A DNA stretch of 64,000 bases from Arthrobacter sp. 131MFCol6.1 (lineage in GTDB: Bacteria > Actinomycetota > Actinomycetes > Actinomycetales > Micrococcaceae). Under the pieces are notes generated by a model that was not told the origin of the DNA, searched no databases, and saw nothing but the letters and a program-made list of their open reading frames with translations. Numbering within the stretch: position 1 is the stretch's first letter; every line of letters starts with the position of its first letter. Below, in pieces: positions 45,583 to 53,916 of the stretch. The stretch spans positions 80,889 to 144,888 of the forward strand of contig NZ_KB895550.1 in NCBI RefSeq assembly GCF_000374925.1. The letters are read 5' to 3'. The translations under genes and the position numbers were made by a program.

Positions 45583-47058
45583 TCAGGCCCTGGCGGACTC
45601 TTTCGCGGATTCCTTGGCGGCTTCCTTTGCGGATCCCTTGGGAACGAACAGGGTTTCGGCCTGCTCCAGGGACATGCCGTTGGTCTCCGGCACCTTGAAC
45701 ATGACGAAGAAGAACGACGCCGCCGCGAACAGCGCGTACATGGCGTACGTCAGCGGCAGGGAGGCCGCCGCCATGACCGGGAAGCTCAGGGTGATGGCGA
45801 AGTTGGCGATCCACTGCGCGGCCGCGGCCAGGCCCAGGGCCCGGGCGCGGATCCGGGACGGGAAGATCTCCCCCAGCAGTACCCAGACCAGCGGTCCCCA
45901 CGAGGCGCCGAAGCTGATGACGAAGACATTGGCGGCGACCAGTGCGGCCGGACCCCACGCCCCGGGCAGCGAGATCGCGTCCCCGGACCCGGTAGCCGAG
46001 CCGAAGGCCAGCGCCATGGTGCCCAGCGAGAGGGCCATGCCGATGGAGCCCGCCAGCATGATGGGACGGCGCCCGATCCGGTCCACCAGGGCGATTGCCA
46101 CGAGCGTGACCAGGATGTTGGTGATGGCGGTGGCCACGGAAATCGTGAGTGAATCCTTTTCCTGGAAGCCCACGGCCTTCCACAGGGTGGTGGAGTAGTA
46201 GAAGATCACGTTGATGCCGACGAACTGCTGCAGCACGGACAGGATGATGCCGATCCAGACCACCGGCTGCAGGCCCAGGGCCTTGCCGCGCAGGGATCCC
46301 TTCTGGCCGGCGAGCTTGTCCTCATCGATGGCCTTCTTGATGTCGCGCAGGTGCCGGTCCGAGTCCTCGTCCGGGGCGATCGACGTGAAGACCTTGAGGG
46401 CCTCCTCGTCCTTGCCCTGGAACACCAGGAACCGCGGCGATTCGGGCAGGGTGAAGGCGATCCAGCCGTAGACGACCGCGGGGACGGCGGCGGCCATGAA
46501 CATCCAGCGCCAGGCTTCCAAACCAAACCACAGGGCCTGGTCCGCGCCGCCGGCCGACGTCGCGAACACGGCGTCGGAGAGCAGGGCGGCGAAGATGCCG
46601 GTGGTGATCGCCAGCTGCTGCAGCGAGGCCAGGCGGCCGCGGACGTGGCGGGGGGAAATTTCGGAAATGTAGGCCGGCGCGATCACCGAGGCCAGGCCGA
46701 TGCCGAGCCCGCCCACCAGGCGCCAGAAGATCAGGTCCCAGACGCCGAACGCGAATCCGGTGCCGATGGCGCTGACGAGGAACAGCAGCGCACCGACCTT
46801 CATGGCCGGGATCCGGCCGTAGCGGTCGGCAATCTTGCCGGCCAGGTAGGCGCCTGCCGCGCAGCCGAGGAGGGCCACGGCGACGGCGAAGCCGGTCACG
46901 GCCTCGCTGAGGGCAAACTCGTCCTTGATCGCGTCGACGGCTCCGTTGACGACGGAGGAGTCAAAGCCGAAGAGGAAGCCGCCGACGGCGCCCGCTACGG
47001 CCAGCCAAATGACCCTTTTCGGGATCTTGGCGGCGGTCTGGTCATGGGTGGTGGTCAT
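45583..47058 (-). CDS. MFS sugar porter (SP family)
   Basis: 491 residues with 12 helices and the sugar-porter hallmarks: GGFLFGFDSSVVNGA in helix 1, KIADRYGRIPAMKVG, FTLPESPRFLVFQGK (the PESPR motif after helix 6), QQFVGINVIFYYST in helix 7 and VDRIGRRPIM. The C-terminal PETNGMSLEQAE is typical. It imports a hexose, pentose or inositol with a proton; the sugar is unknown. The start is ATG 47056-47058 with GGGAG upstream. The C-terminal tail is rich in Lys/Glu/Ser. Confidence 0.88.
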   Translation of the reverse strand: MTTTHDQTAAKIPKRVIWLAVAGAVGGFLFGFDSSVVNGAVDAIKDEFALSEAVTGFAVAVALLGCAAGAYLAGKIADRYGRIPAMKVGALLFLVSAIGTGFAFGVWDLIFWRLVGGLGIGLASVIAPAYISEISPRHVRGRLASLQQLAITTGIFAALLSDAVFATSAGGADQALWFGLEAWRWMFMAAAVPAVVYGWIAFTLPESPRFLVFQGKDEEALKVFTSIAPDEDSDRHLRDIKKAIDEDKLAGQKGSLRGKALGLQPVVWIGIILSVLQQFVGINVIFYYSTTLWKAVGFQEKDSLTISVATAITNILVTLVAIALVDRIGRRPIMLAGSIGMALSLGTMALAFGSATGSGDAISLPGAWGPAALVAANVFVISFGASWGPLVWVLLGEIFPSRIRARALGLAAAAQWIANFAITLSFPVMAAASLPLTYAMYALFAAASFFFVMFKVPETNGMSLEQAETLFVPKGSAKEAAKESAKESARA

Positions 47059-47196
47059 ACGGCTCCCTTGGCAGTTCGCGGTCCACGGCCTTCGCCGCAA
47101 CTACCCAGTCTTACACCCGACCCGGCGTGCCCCCTGTCACAACCCCCGGAAAGTGAGACGAAACATACACTTTGCAGCTGCTGCGGCTGGGGGCAG

Positions 47197-47239
47197 ACGA
47201 CGACGGCAGGCAGTCCGGAAGACTGCCTGCCGTCGTCGT
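47197..47239. terminator. 19-bp-stem terminator after the DHA2 exporter gene
   Basis: Perfect arms of 19 bases (ACGACGACGGCAGGCAGTC and its complement) with loop CGGAA, 20 bases beyond the stop of the minus-strand exporter. It lies between that gene and the start of the sugar porter. Confidence 0.85.
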
Positions 47240-47259
47240 GTTCCAGCCCTCGGGGCCGC

Positions 47260-48918
47260 CTAGTGGGCGGCGGCCACGGCGCCCTCCCGGGCGACCGTCT
47301 TCGGGTCCGTGAGTTTCTTGTTCGGCAGGGCGAACGTGATCAGGAAGGCGATGCCGGTGAGCGCAGCGGCCGTGAGCATGACGGCGTCGATCGACTGCGC
47401 GAATCCCTCGGTGATGGGGCGCGTCAGTGTCGCGTTGGCGGTGTGCAGCCAGCTGGTGTCGTTGAGCGAATCGTTGCTGGCACCGTTATTGAAGAACTCG
47501 TAGAGCTTGGCGTTGGCAGGGTCGGCCGCCACTGCCGGATCCTTGAGCACCTTGAGGTAGTCGGCATTCTGCGCGGCGTCCTTCATGCCCGTGGCGATCT
47601 TGTCCGCAGCGAGGCTGAAAAGCATCGAGATGAACACGGCCGTGCCAACCGCGCCGCCCATGGACCGGAAGAACGCGGCAGAGGACGTGCCCACGCCCAT
47701 GTCCTTCGATGGCACGGAGACCTGCATGGCCAGCGTCAGCGGCTGCATGCAGAAGCCGAGTCCCAGGCCGAAGAACACGGCGATGGCGCCCGGGACCCAC
47801 AGCGGCGTGTCCACGCCCAGGGAGAGGCCCATGACGACGGCGGCCACCGTCAGCGTGGCGGTGCCCAGGATCGGGAAGATCCGGTAGGTGCCCGAGGCTG
47901 AGATGGTCCGGCCCGCCGTGATGGAGCCGGTGAGGATGCCCACGGTGAAGGTGATCATCATCAGGCCGGCCTCGGTGGGGGTCAGGCCCTTGACCAGCTG
48001 CAGGTACATCGGCAGCATCGCGATGGCGCCGAACATGCCGATGCCGATGATGAAGTTCAGCAGCGAGGACAGGCCGAAGGTGACGTTCTGGAACAGCCGG
48101 AGCGGGATCAGCGCGTAGTCGGCGGCATGCCGTTCGGCCAGCAGGAACGCGATAATGCCCACGACGCCCAGTCCGTAGCAGAGGTAGGAGTTAGCGGAGC
48201 TCCAGCCCCAGGTGCGGCCCTGTTCGGCCACGAGGAGGAGCGGCACAATCGCCAGCGTGATGGCCGCGGCGCCCCAGTAATCGATCTTCTGCTTCACGTG
48301 CTTGGCGGGGAGGTGCAGGTACATGAACACCACCGTGAGGGCCGCGAGGCCGATCGGGATGTTGATCAGGAACACCCAGCGCCAGCCGTCGATCCCGAGG
48401 ATGGTTTCGGTGCCTGCGAAGGCGCCGCCGATCACCGGACCCAGGACGGAGGAGATGCCGAAGACCGACATGAAGTAGCCCTGGTACTTGGCCCGGTCCT
48501 TGAGCGGCACGATGTCGCCGATGATGGTCAGGGCGAGGGCCAGGAGGCCGCCGGCGCCCATGCCCTGGATGCCGCGGGCAATGGCGAGCTCGGTCATCGA
48601 GTGGACCGAGCCGGCGTAGAGCGAACCGGCGAGGAAGATCACGATGGCGATGAGATACAGCGGGCGGCGCCCGAAGATGTCGCTGAGCTTGCCGTAGAGC
48701 GGCGTGCTCACCGTGGACGTGATGAGGTAGGCGGTGGTGGCCCAGGCCTGCAGGGAGAGGCCGTCGAGGTCGTTGGCGATCGTGTAAATCGAGGTGGACA
48801 CGATCGTCTGGTCCAGCGAAGACAGGAACATGCCGAGCATGAGTCCCACCATGACGGTGATGGTCTGACGGTGGGTCAGGACCTCTCCCGCGGCGCGCGC
48901 GGAGGTGGTTTTGGACAT
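47260..48918 (-). CDS. MFS multidrug exporter, DHA2 (14-helix, EmrB/QacA) family
   Basis: 552 residues with about 14 predicted helices. The first-helix motif MLGMFLSSLDQTIVSTSI and the loop YGKLSDIFGRRPLYL are characteristic of DHA2 drug:proton antiporters, as is GIQGMGAGGLLALALTIIGD. FGISSVLGPVIGGAFAG is motif C. The start is ATG 48916-48918 (MSKTTSARAAG) with GGAG 5 bases upstream. A palindrome lies further upstream at 48964-48980, but no regulator gene adjoins it. Substrate unknown. Confidence 0.88.
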   Translation of the reverse strand: MSKTTSARAAGEVLTHRQTITVMVGLMLGMFLSSLDQTIVSTSIYTIANDLDGLSLQAWATTAYLITSTVSTPLYGKLSDIFGRRPLYLIAIVIFLAGSLYAGSVHSMTELAIARGIQGMGAGGLLALALTIIGDIVPLKDRAKYQGYFMSVFGISSVLGPVIGGAFAGTETILGIDGWRWVFLINIPIGLAALTVVFMYLHLPAKHVKQKIDYWGAAAITLAIVPLLLVAEQGRTWGWSSANSYLCYGLGVVGIIAFLLAERHAADYALIPLRLFQNVTFGLSSLLNFIIGIGMFGAIAMLPMYLQLVKGLTPTEAGLMMITFTVGILTGSITAGRTISASGTYRIFPILGTATLTVAAVVMGLSLGVDTPLWVPGAIAVFFGLGLGFCMQPLTLAMQVSVPSKDMGVGTSSAAFFRSMGGAVGTAVFISMLFSLAADKIATGMKDAAQNADYLKVLKDPAVAADPANAKLYEFFNNGASNDSLNDTSWLHTANATLTRPITEGFAQSIDAVMLTAAALTGIAFLITFALPNKKLTDPKTVAREGAVAAAH

Positions 48919-48963
48919 GACTGCTCCAAGGTGAAGTGTGGGGATCAAGCGGATAGTTGCTTT

Positions 48964-48980
48964 CAGTAACTATGTTACTG
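48964..48980. promoter_or_regulatory. operator-like palindrome before the DHA2 exporter
   Basis: CAGTAAC-TAT-GTTACTG, a perfect 7-base-arm dyad 46 bases upstream of the exporter ATG (minus strand), where a promoter is expected. TetR-type and MarR-type regulators bind sites of this form; the regulator is not adjacent. Confidence 0.5.
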
Positions 48981-49021
48981 GCTGAATTGTTCCCGCCACG
49001 ACCTCGGGGCGAAGAAAGTCC

Positions 49022-49498
49022 TTAGCGTTCGACCAGGATCCCGTCCGGATCGCACCAGATCATCGCCCCGGGGCGGATGGCCACGCCGTCGATCTCCAGG
49101 GGAATATCGATTGCCCCGGCGCCGTCCTTGGCGCTCTTGCGCGGGTTGCTGCCCAGTGCCTTGACCCCGAGCGGCAGCCCCGCGATGGCGAGCCGGTCCC
49201 GGATGGCGCCGTTGATGACGACGCCGGCCCAGCCGTTCGCGACGGCGCTCGCCGCGATCATGTCCCCCATCAGCGCCGTGCGGAGGGAGCCGCCGCCGTC
49301 GACCACCAGCACGGAGCCGTGGCCCGGAGTGGCCAGCACGGACTTGACCAGCGCGTTGTCCTCAAAACACCGAATGGTCCGGACCGGCCCGCTGAAGTGC
49401 GTGTGCCCGCCCAGGGACTGGAACTGCACCGACACGGACTCCAACTCCCCGCCGCGCTCGTCGTAAAGGTCTGCAGTATTGAGGGCGGAAGCGTTCAC
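49022..49498 (-). CDS. RraA-like protein (RNase E inhibitor / 4-hydroxy-4-methyl-2-oxoglutarate aldolase fold)
   Basis: 158 residues of the RraA/HMG-aldolase fold. TADLYDERGGELESV opens it. GSVLVVDGGGSLRTALMGDMIAASAVANGWAGVVINGAIRD is the conserved core, with the arginine and Asp that bind metal and the carboxylate in aldolases. The sequence PRKSAKDGAGAIDIPLEIDG follows. The length equals the short RraA class, which includes regulators of RNase E and aldolases, so function is undecided. The start is GTG 49496-49498, with AAGGAG 6 bases upstream; the longer frame upstream is a shadow. Confidence 0.8.
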   Translation of the reverse strand: MNASALNTADLYDERGGELESVSVQFQSLGGHTHFSGPVRTIRCFEDNALVKSVLATPGHGSVLVVDGGGSLRTALMGDMIAASAVANGWAGVVINGAIRDRLAIAGLPLGVKALGSNPRKSAKDGAGAIDIPLEIDGVAIRPGAMIWCDPDGILVER

Positions 49499-49652
49499 GG
49501 TGACTCCTTGGGTAATAACCGGATGACCTGGCTGAGCGGGTTGGCAGCGTGTTTCATGACCGAGACTCGCACATTGCACCCAGATCTGCCGAGTCCCGGT
49601 AGTCTGGCTCCGCACTGATACATATGCCTGATCATCAGTTCCAGGGGGAGCC

Positions 49653-50918
49653 ATGAGCATGTCCGATACCACCGCGCCGGCGCTCGCCGAACCCGAACGC
49701 CGCGTCACGCCTGTCTGGACGGCAGGGGTGGTGTTGGTCAACGTCGGCATCAACGCGGCGTTCTTCGGCCCGCTCCAGGTGCTCCTCGGCCAACAGGCGG
49801 CAGCCTTCAGCGAACCGGACAAGGAAGCCATCCTCGCCCTCGTGACGGGTGCGGGCGCGGCCGTGTCCCTGGTCGCCAACCCCCTCTTCGGCGCCTTCAG
49901 TGACCGGACCACCGCGCGCCGGGGCCGGCGGGTGCCGTGGGTGCTCTTCGGCGCCGTCCTGGGTGCCGCGGCCCTGATCGCGCTGGCAGGCGCCCCGGGC
50001 GTCGCCGCCATGACGCTGCTCTGGTGCCTCGTCCAGGCCGGCTGCAACGGCGCCTACGCGGCCATCACGGCGGCCATCCCGGACCGCGTGCCCGTGCCCC
50101 AGCGCGGCACCGTCGGCGGCCTGGCCGCCATGGGCCAGACAGCGGGAATTCTGGCCGGGGCGGTGATCGCCGCCGCCGTCGCCGGAAACTTCGCCGCGGG
50201 GTACGTTGTCTGCGCGGCGGCGCTGCTCGCCGGCGTCGTGCTCTATTACTTCAAGAACGACGACGTTCCGCTGCCTGCGCAGGCCCGTCCGCCGTTCAGC
50301 CTGGGCGGCTTCATGCGGGGCTTTTGGATTTCCCCGGCCCGCTACCCGGATTTTGCCTGGGCCTGGCTGACGCGGCTCCTGGTGAACATCGGCAACCACA
50401 TGGTCACCCTCTACCTGCTGTTCTTCCTCAACGACGCCGTCCGGGTCCGCGAAACCCAGGGCATCGAGCCCGCGTTTGGTGTCCTGATCCTCACGGGCCT
50501 GTATGCGGTCATGGTGATCATCACCAGCGTGGTCGGGGGCCGGCTGAGCGACCGGCTGGGCCGCCGGAAGCCGCTGGTCATCATCTCCTCCGCCGTGATC
50601 GCCGCGGCCTCCCTCATTCTTGCGTTCGCTCCCACCTGGCCGGGTGCGCTGATCGGCGCGTCCGTGCTCGGCGTCGGCTTCGGCTGTTATCTGGCGGTGG
50701 ACTTTGCCCTCATTACCCAGGTGCTGCCCACGGCCCTGAACCGAGGCAAGGATCTTGGCGTCATCAACATCGCCAACTCGCTGCCGCAAGTGCTCGCCCC
50801 GCTGATCGCCTACCCCTTTGTTGCCTTCTGGGGTGGCTATGTTGCGCTGTATGTGGCGGCCGCCGTGATTGGGCTTCTGGGCGCCGTGTTCGTGGTGAAG
50901 ATCAAGGGAGTGGACTGA
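49653..50918 (+). CDS. MFS transporter, GPH-like/sugar-cation type
   Basis: 421 residues with 12 predicted helices and a distinctive first half: VNVGINAAFFGPLQVLLGQQA, then NPLFGAFSDRTTARRGRRVPWVLFGA, the loop typical of a branch close to the sugar/cation (GPH-like) symporters. The second half carries GGRLSDRLGRRKPLVIISS, the standard MFS loop. Substrate unknown; homologous genes are often found in sugar or nucleoside contexts. GGGGAG is 5 bases before the ATG at 49653. It is divergent from the RraA-like gene and followed by a TetR gene in the same direction. Confidence 0.82.
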   Translation: MSMSDTTAPALAEPERRVTPVWTAGVVLVNVGINAAFFGPLQVLLGQQAAAFSEPDKEAILALVTGAGAAVSLVANPLFGAFSDRTTARRGRRVPWVLFGAVLGAAALIALAGAPGVAAMTLLWCLVQAGCNGAYAAITAAIPDRVPVPQRGTVGGLAAMGQTAGILAGAVIAAAVAGNFAAGYVVCAAALLAGVVLYYFKNDDVPLPAQARPPFSLGGFMRGFWISPARYPDFAWAWLTRLLVNIGNHMVTLYLLFFLNDAVRVRETQGIEPAFGVLILTGLYAVMVIITSVVGGRLSDRLGRRKPLVIISSAVIAAASLILAFAPTWPGALIGASVLGVGFGCYLAVDFALITQVLPTALNRGKDLGVINIANSLPQVLAPLIAYPFVAFWGGYVALYVAAAVIGLLGAVFVVKIKGVD

Positions 50919-51069
50919 GCCGCCCGGGTTCCGTTCAGGGGCATCCGGGGCTCCGGTCCACTCGCTGGGCGCCCGGATTCGTGGCGTATAGTGGACGGCA
51001 ATTGCCGCGGCAGCGCGGTGGGCGGATCGCGCCCGGCTGCCGAGAAAAACGACCCCCGGAACGCTGCTG

Positions 51070-51657
51070 ATGCCTGATTTTCACTCAGATCTTCCACCGA
51101 TGGCCCCTCCCCCCACTCTGCCCCGGCAGCGGCTCCGTTATGTGCGGATCCTTGACGTTGCCGCGGGGTTTGCCCGCAAAGGCCTGGACTCCGTGGTCCT
51201 GTCCGAGGTGGCGGCCAAGGCGGACGTGCCACTGGGGACGCTGTACCGCTACTTCCCGTCGGCCACCCAGCTGGTCCTGGCGCTGTACCGCAAGCAACTG
51301 GGCGAACTGCTCGCGGGGAGCTCGCCCGCGGCCGGCAAGGTCGCGGCCCAGGCCCTCGCGGGAGTGGTGATGGAGATCTTCCATATGCGCCTGATGCAGC
51401 CCGCCGTGGAGCAGTCCCTCAACCGGGCGGTCTACGTCAAGGACAACGACACCACGCGGCTGCTGCGCGAGATCGATGCCACGGCCGAGAAGGCTGTGAC
51501 GGCGGCGTGCGGCGACCCGGCAGTGGCCCGGGTCCTGCTGCTGACGGTCACGGGCCTGGTCCAGGCCGTCCGCTGCCGCCGGCTGTCGCTCTTCGAAGCG
51601 GAGGAAGACCTGAAGAAGGCCTGTTCCCTCCTGCAACGGGCCCCGCAGGCCGCGTAA
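51070..51657 (+). CDS. TetR-family transcriptional regulator
   Basis: 195 residues. The helix-turn-helix spans about residues 35-70 (LDSVVLSEVAAKADVPLGTLYRYFPSATQLVLALY). The ligand half is helical and ends in DLKKACSLLQRAPQAA. A possible -10 TATAGT at 50987-50992 would give a leader of about 75 bases, which contains CGGCAGC...GCTGCCG inverted arms (51008-51042). It may regulate the MFS gene upstream, but the distance of 150 bases and a separate promoter leave that open. The upstream ATG (51070) was chosen; an in-frame ATG at 51100 is also possible. Confidence 0.82.
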   Translation: MPDFHSDLPPMAPPPTLPRQRLRYVRILDVAAGFARKGLDSVVLSEVAAKADVPLGTLYRYFPSATQLVLALYRKQLGELLAGSSPAAGKVAAQALAGVVMEIFHMRLMQPAVEQSLNRAVYVKDNDTTRLLREIDATAEKAVTAACGDPAVARVLLLTVTGLVQAVRCRRLSLFEAEEDLKKACSLLQRAPQAA

Positions 51658-51671
51658 CTGGTCTAGACCAG
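51658..51671. repeat. perfect 14-base palindrome after the TetR gene
   Basis: CTGGTCTAGACCAG, directly after the TetR stop. Too short for a terminator; possibly a regulator binding site for the malic enzyme promoter 40 bases further on. Confidence 0.45.
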
Positions 51672-51695
51672 CGACCCGTTTTATGCCCTCTCGCA

Positions 51696-51717
51696 CGTGA
51701 TCCGGGTCACATATTCT
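51696..51717 (+). promoter_or_regulatory. malic enzyme promoter with CRP/GlxR-like site
   Basis: CGTGA-TCCGGG-TCACA (51696-51711) matches the TGTGA-N6-TCACA core of CRP/GlxR-type sites in nine of ten positions. TATTCT at 51712-51717 directly follows and is a good -10, giving a start near 51724. With that start the site lies about 20 bases upstream, a position favouring repression. Confidence 0.5.
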
Positions 51718-51942
51718 GGAGAAGAAACGTTTCACCACGGCACTTTAACGCTCCGCGCCGGCGTAACGGGTGCGATGCCCTGTTTACCATTGCTGGACCG
51801 GATGCCGGCTGACGCCAGCAACTCGGGGCATCACCGGCGACCGCCACCTTTGGTTGCCGCCGCCCCTGCCAGACCAACTTGAGCATCCTTGCTTGAGCTT
51901 CCATGAGCCGTGCGCCCACGGTGAGCCCCAGGAGACAACGAC
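51718..51942 (+). ncRNA. structured 5' leader of the malic enzyme gene (candidate cis-regulatory RNA)
   Basis: About 220 bases between the likely -10 and the GTG. Nested helices are visible by eye. P1: GGTG/CACC (51769-51772 with 51832-51835) and ATGCCC/GGGCAT (51775-51780 with 51826-51831), with a two-base bulge. P2: TTGCTGG/CCAGCAA (51790-51796 with 51815-51821). P3: CCGG-ATG-CCGG (51798-51808). A second hairpin GGCGACC/GGTTGCC (51836-51858) follows, and CCGTG-CGCC-CACGG (51908-51921) sits just before the ribosome site. No credible ORF. It does not match a riboswitch consensus I know. Confidence 0.45.
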
Positions 51943-53154
51943 GTGTCCACTGAAACGATCATTCCCGCCGATTCCACCTCCCCGGCTGAGGCAGTAGCCG
52001 TGCTCAGCGACGAGGAGATCTTCGCATCCCACGAGGGCGGCAAGCTGTCGATTTCCAGCACCGTCCCGCTCGCCAGCAAGCGCGACCTCTCCATCGCCTA
52101 CACCCCTGGTGTCGCCCAGGTCAGCCGCGCCATCCACGCCAACCCGGAGCTCGCCAAGACGCTCACGTGGGCCCAGCGCCTCGTGGTGGTGGTCAGCGAC
52201 GGCACGGCCGTGCTGGGGCTGGGCAACATCGGCGCCAGCGCCTCGCTGCCCGTGATGGAGGGCAAGTCCGCGCTGTTCAAGGCCTTCGGCGAACTCGACT
52301 CCATCCCGCTGGTCCTCAACACCACCGACGTCGACGAAATCATCGAGACACTTGTCCGGCTGCGCCCCAGCTTCGGCGCCGTCAACCTCGAGGACATCGC
52401 CGCGCCCCGCTGCTTCGAACTCGAGGAGAAACTCATCGAAGCGCTGGACTGCCCTGTCATGCACGATGACCAGCACGGCACCGCCGTCGTGGTTCTCGCG
52501 GCCCTGACCAACGCCGCCAAGGTGACCGGCCGGACCCTCGACAGCCTGCGCGTGGTGGTCTCCGGCGCCGGAGCCGCCGGGATCGCCGTCGCCGAAATCC
52601 TGCTGACGGCCGGGATCGGCGACGTCGTCCTCCTTGACTCCCGCGGCACCATCAGCAAGGACCGCGCGGACATCGCGGCCGATCCGGCCAGCAAGAAGGC
52701 CCAGCTCGCCGCCCGCAGCAACCCGCGGGGCGTGACCGGCGGGCCGGGGGAGGCACTGCTCGGCGCCGACGTGTTCGTCGGCGTCTCCTCTGCCAAGCTG
52801 GACGAGGAGCACCTCAAGCTGATGAACCACAGCTCGATCGTGTTCGCCCTGTCCAACCCGGACCCGGAAGTCCTGCCCGAGGTTGCGAGCAAGTACGCGG
52901 CCGTGGTCGCCACCGGACGCAGCGACTTCCCGAACCAGATCAACAACGTCCTTGCCTTCCCCGGCATCTTCCGCGGCGCCCTCGACGCCGGAGCGCGCCG
53001 GATCACGCCGGCCATGAAGCTCGCCGCGGCCCGGGCCATCGCGGAACTGGCCCAGGATGACCTTTCCGCGGACTACATCGTCCCCAGCCCGCTGGATCCG
53101 CGCGTGGCCCCGGCCGTCTCCGCCGCAGTCGCAGCGGCGGTGGCCGCCGAGTAG
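51943..53154 (+). CDS. NAD(P)-dependent malic enzyme
   Basis: 403 residues (EC 1.1.1.38/40), oxidative decarboxylation of malate to pyruvate. [12 protein letters not shown] (about residue 52) contains the catalytic region, [16 protein letters not shown] binds the cofactor, and [21 protein letters not shown] holds the metal ligand Asp. [14 protein letters not shown] is a second Rossmann loop and [14 protein letters not shown] a C-terminal marker. The length of about 400 is the short bacterial class without a phosphotransacetylase-like domain. AGGAG lies 8 bases before the GTG start. The NAD/NADP preference is not readable. It is monocistronic. Confidence 0.92.
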   Translation: MSTETIIPADSTSPAEAVAVLSDEEIFASHEGGKLSISSTVPLASKRDLSIAYTPGVAQVSRAIHANPELAKTLTWAQRLVVVVSDGTAVLGLGNIGASASLPVMEGKSALFKAFGELDSIPLVLNTTDVDEIIETLVRLRPSFGAVNLEDIAAPRCFELEEKLIEALDCPVMHDDQHGTAVVVLAALTNAAKVTGRTLDSLRVVVSGAGAAGIAVAEILLTAGIGDVVLLDSRGTISKDRADIAADPASKKAQLAARSNPRGVTGGPGEALLGADVFVGVSSAKLDEEHLKLMNHSSIVFALSNPDPEVLPEVASKYAAVVATGRSDFPNQINNVLAFPGIFRGALDAGARRITPAMKLAAARAIAELAQDDLSADYIVPSPLDPRVAPAVSAAVAAAVAAE

Positions 53155-53190
53155 ATCTCCGCATCAAGGCATCCGATACCGGACGACGAC

Positions 53191-53220
53191 GGCGGCGCTT
53201 CCCTGAGGGGGAGCGTCGCC
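53191..53220 (+). terminator. hairpin after the malic enzyme gene
   Basis: GGCGGCGCTTCCCT and GGGGGAGCGTCGCC pair across GA with one or two G:U pairs, 36 bases past the stop. Confidence 0.65.
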
Positions 53221-53274
53221 GCTGCTGTTCGGCGGGAAACGATCAGCCCTCCGTCCGGGGTCCGGGAAATTCGA

Positions 53275-53299
53275 GTATTGACTACTCGGGTTGCGGGCC
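53275..53299 (+). promoter_or_regulatory. GTATTnACTACTC promoter element, copy 1
   Basis: GTATTGACTACTC followed by GGG and TTGCGGGCC. With one preceding A it forms GAGTA-N5-TACTC, a perfect inverted repeat. The same element, minus three bases, stands before the gene at 55582. It lies immediately upstream of a -35-like TTGCGG. Confidence 0.5.
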
Positions 53300-53516
53300 G
53301 CCGCGCCGTCCTACGCTGGGCCCAGCATTCCAGCTGCAGCGGACCCAGGGCCTGCTGCGGGGGGTCTGCCGGCTGGGCGGGGAATCGAAGTCTCACTTCA
53401 CACCAGGCATCCGGAAGCTCCGGGTCGCGGCTGTGGACTTTCCGCGGCCCAAACACCGGTGCCACGAGCAGTTCGCGGCCCCGGGACCGTTTCCGATTCG
53501 TGAGAAGGAGCAGGAC

Positions 53517-53852
53517 ATGAAGAAGTTGCTAGCGGCGGGGGCCATCGCAGGACTTGTTCTCTTGGGCGGGGGGTTGGCGCCCGCCAACGCGGCCCCGCCG
53601 GCGGGCCAGCTCTGCCCGGAATGGGACACCGGCAGAATAAACGTGGCCGGCGGCATCAAGTCGCTGGAGATCACCGCCCCGGACGGGAAGGAGATCATCG
53701 CCGTCTGCGTCAAGGCCGGCTCGGCCAACCAGGGCCTCGGCGCCCAGATCGACTACTTCTATTCCAGCCAGCTGTCCGTGACAATCTCGCACTATTCGGG
53801 CAAGGACATCTCGCATTACTCCGTCTTGTACGGCGAGCCGTCCGGAAGCTAG
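53517..53852 (+). CDS. small secreted protein with two cysteines, function unknown
   Basis: 111 residues. A clear Sec signal peptide (MKKLLAAGAIAGLVLLGGGLAPANA) gives likely cleavage after A25. The mature part is a beta-rich domain of about 85 residues with two cysteines (Cys33, Cys64), probably disulfide-bonded, and Tyr/Ser-rich C-terminal strands (DYFYSSQLSVTISHYSGKDIS). I do not recognise a family. The start is ATG 53517, as AAGGAG precedes it; an upstream in-frame ATG is not needed. Its promoter carries an element shared with the gene at 55582. Confidence 0.72.
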   Translation: MKKLLAAGAIAGLVLLGGGLAPANAAPPAGQLCPEWDTGRINVAGGIKSLEITAPDGKEIIAVCVKAGSANQGLGAQIDYFYSSQLSVTISHYSGKDISHYSVLYGEPSGS

Positions 53853-53916
53853 GCGCCGGCAGCCTCCGGCCCGGGGCCGTCAACGGCGGCCCCGGGCCCG
53901 GCCATAGACTGGGGCG

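Larger units (their letters stand above)
53155..53516. other. 362-base stretch between malic enzyme and a secreted-protein gene
   Basis: No credible ORF. It holds the malic enzyme terminator (53191-53220), the promoter element GTATTGACTACTC (53275-53287) with TTGCGGGCC just downstream, a possible -10 TACGCT (53312-53317), and a roughly 200-base leader that ends with AAGGAG before the ATG at 53517. Confidence 0.6.

Noticed and set aside
51697..51882. Short ORF inside the malic enzyme leader
   Set aside because: Starts within the promoter site, has no ribosome site and Pro/Arg-rich low-complexity sequence; the paired helices explain the region better.
53278..53520. 80-residue ORF in the gap before the secreted protein gene
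   Set aside because: Arg/Trp/Gly-rich translation, begins inside the shared promoter element and lacks a ribosome site.
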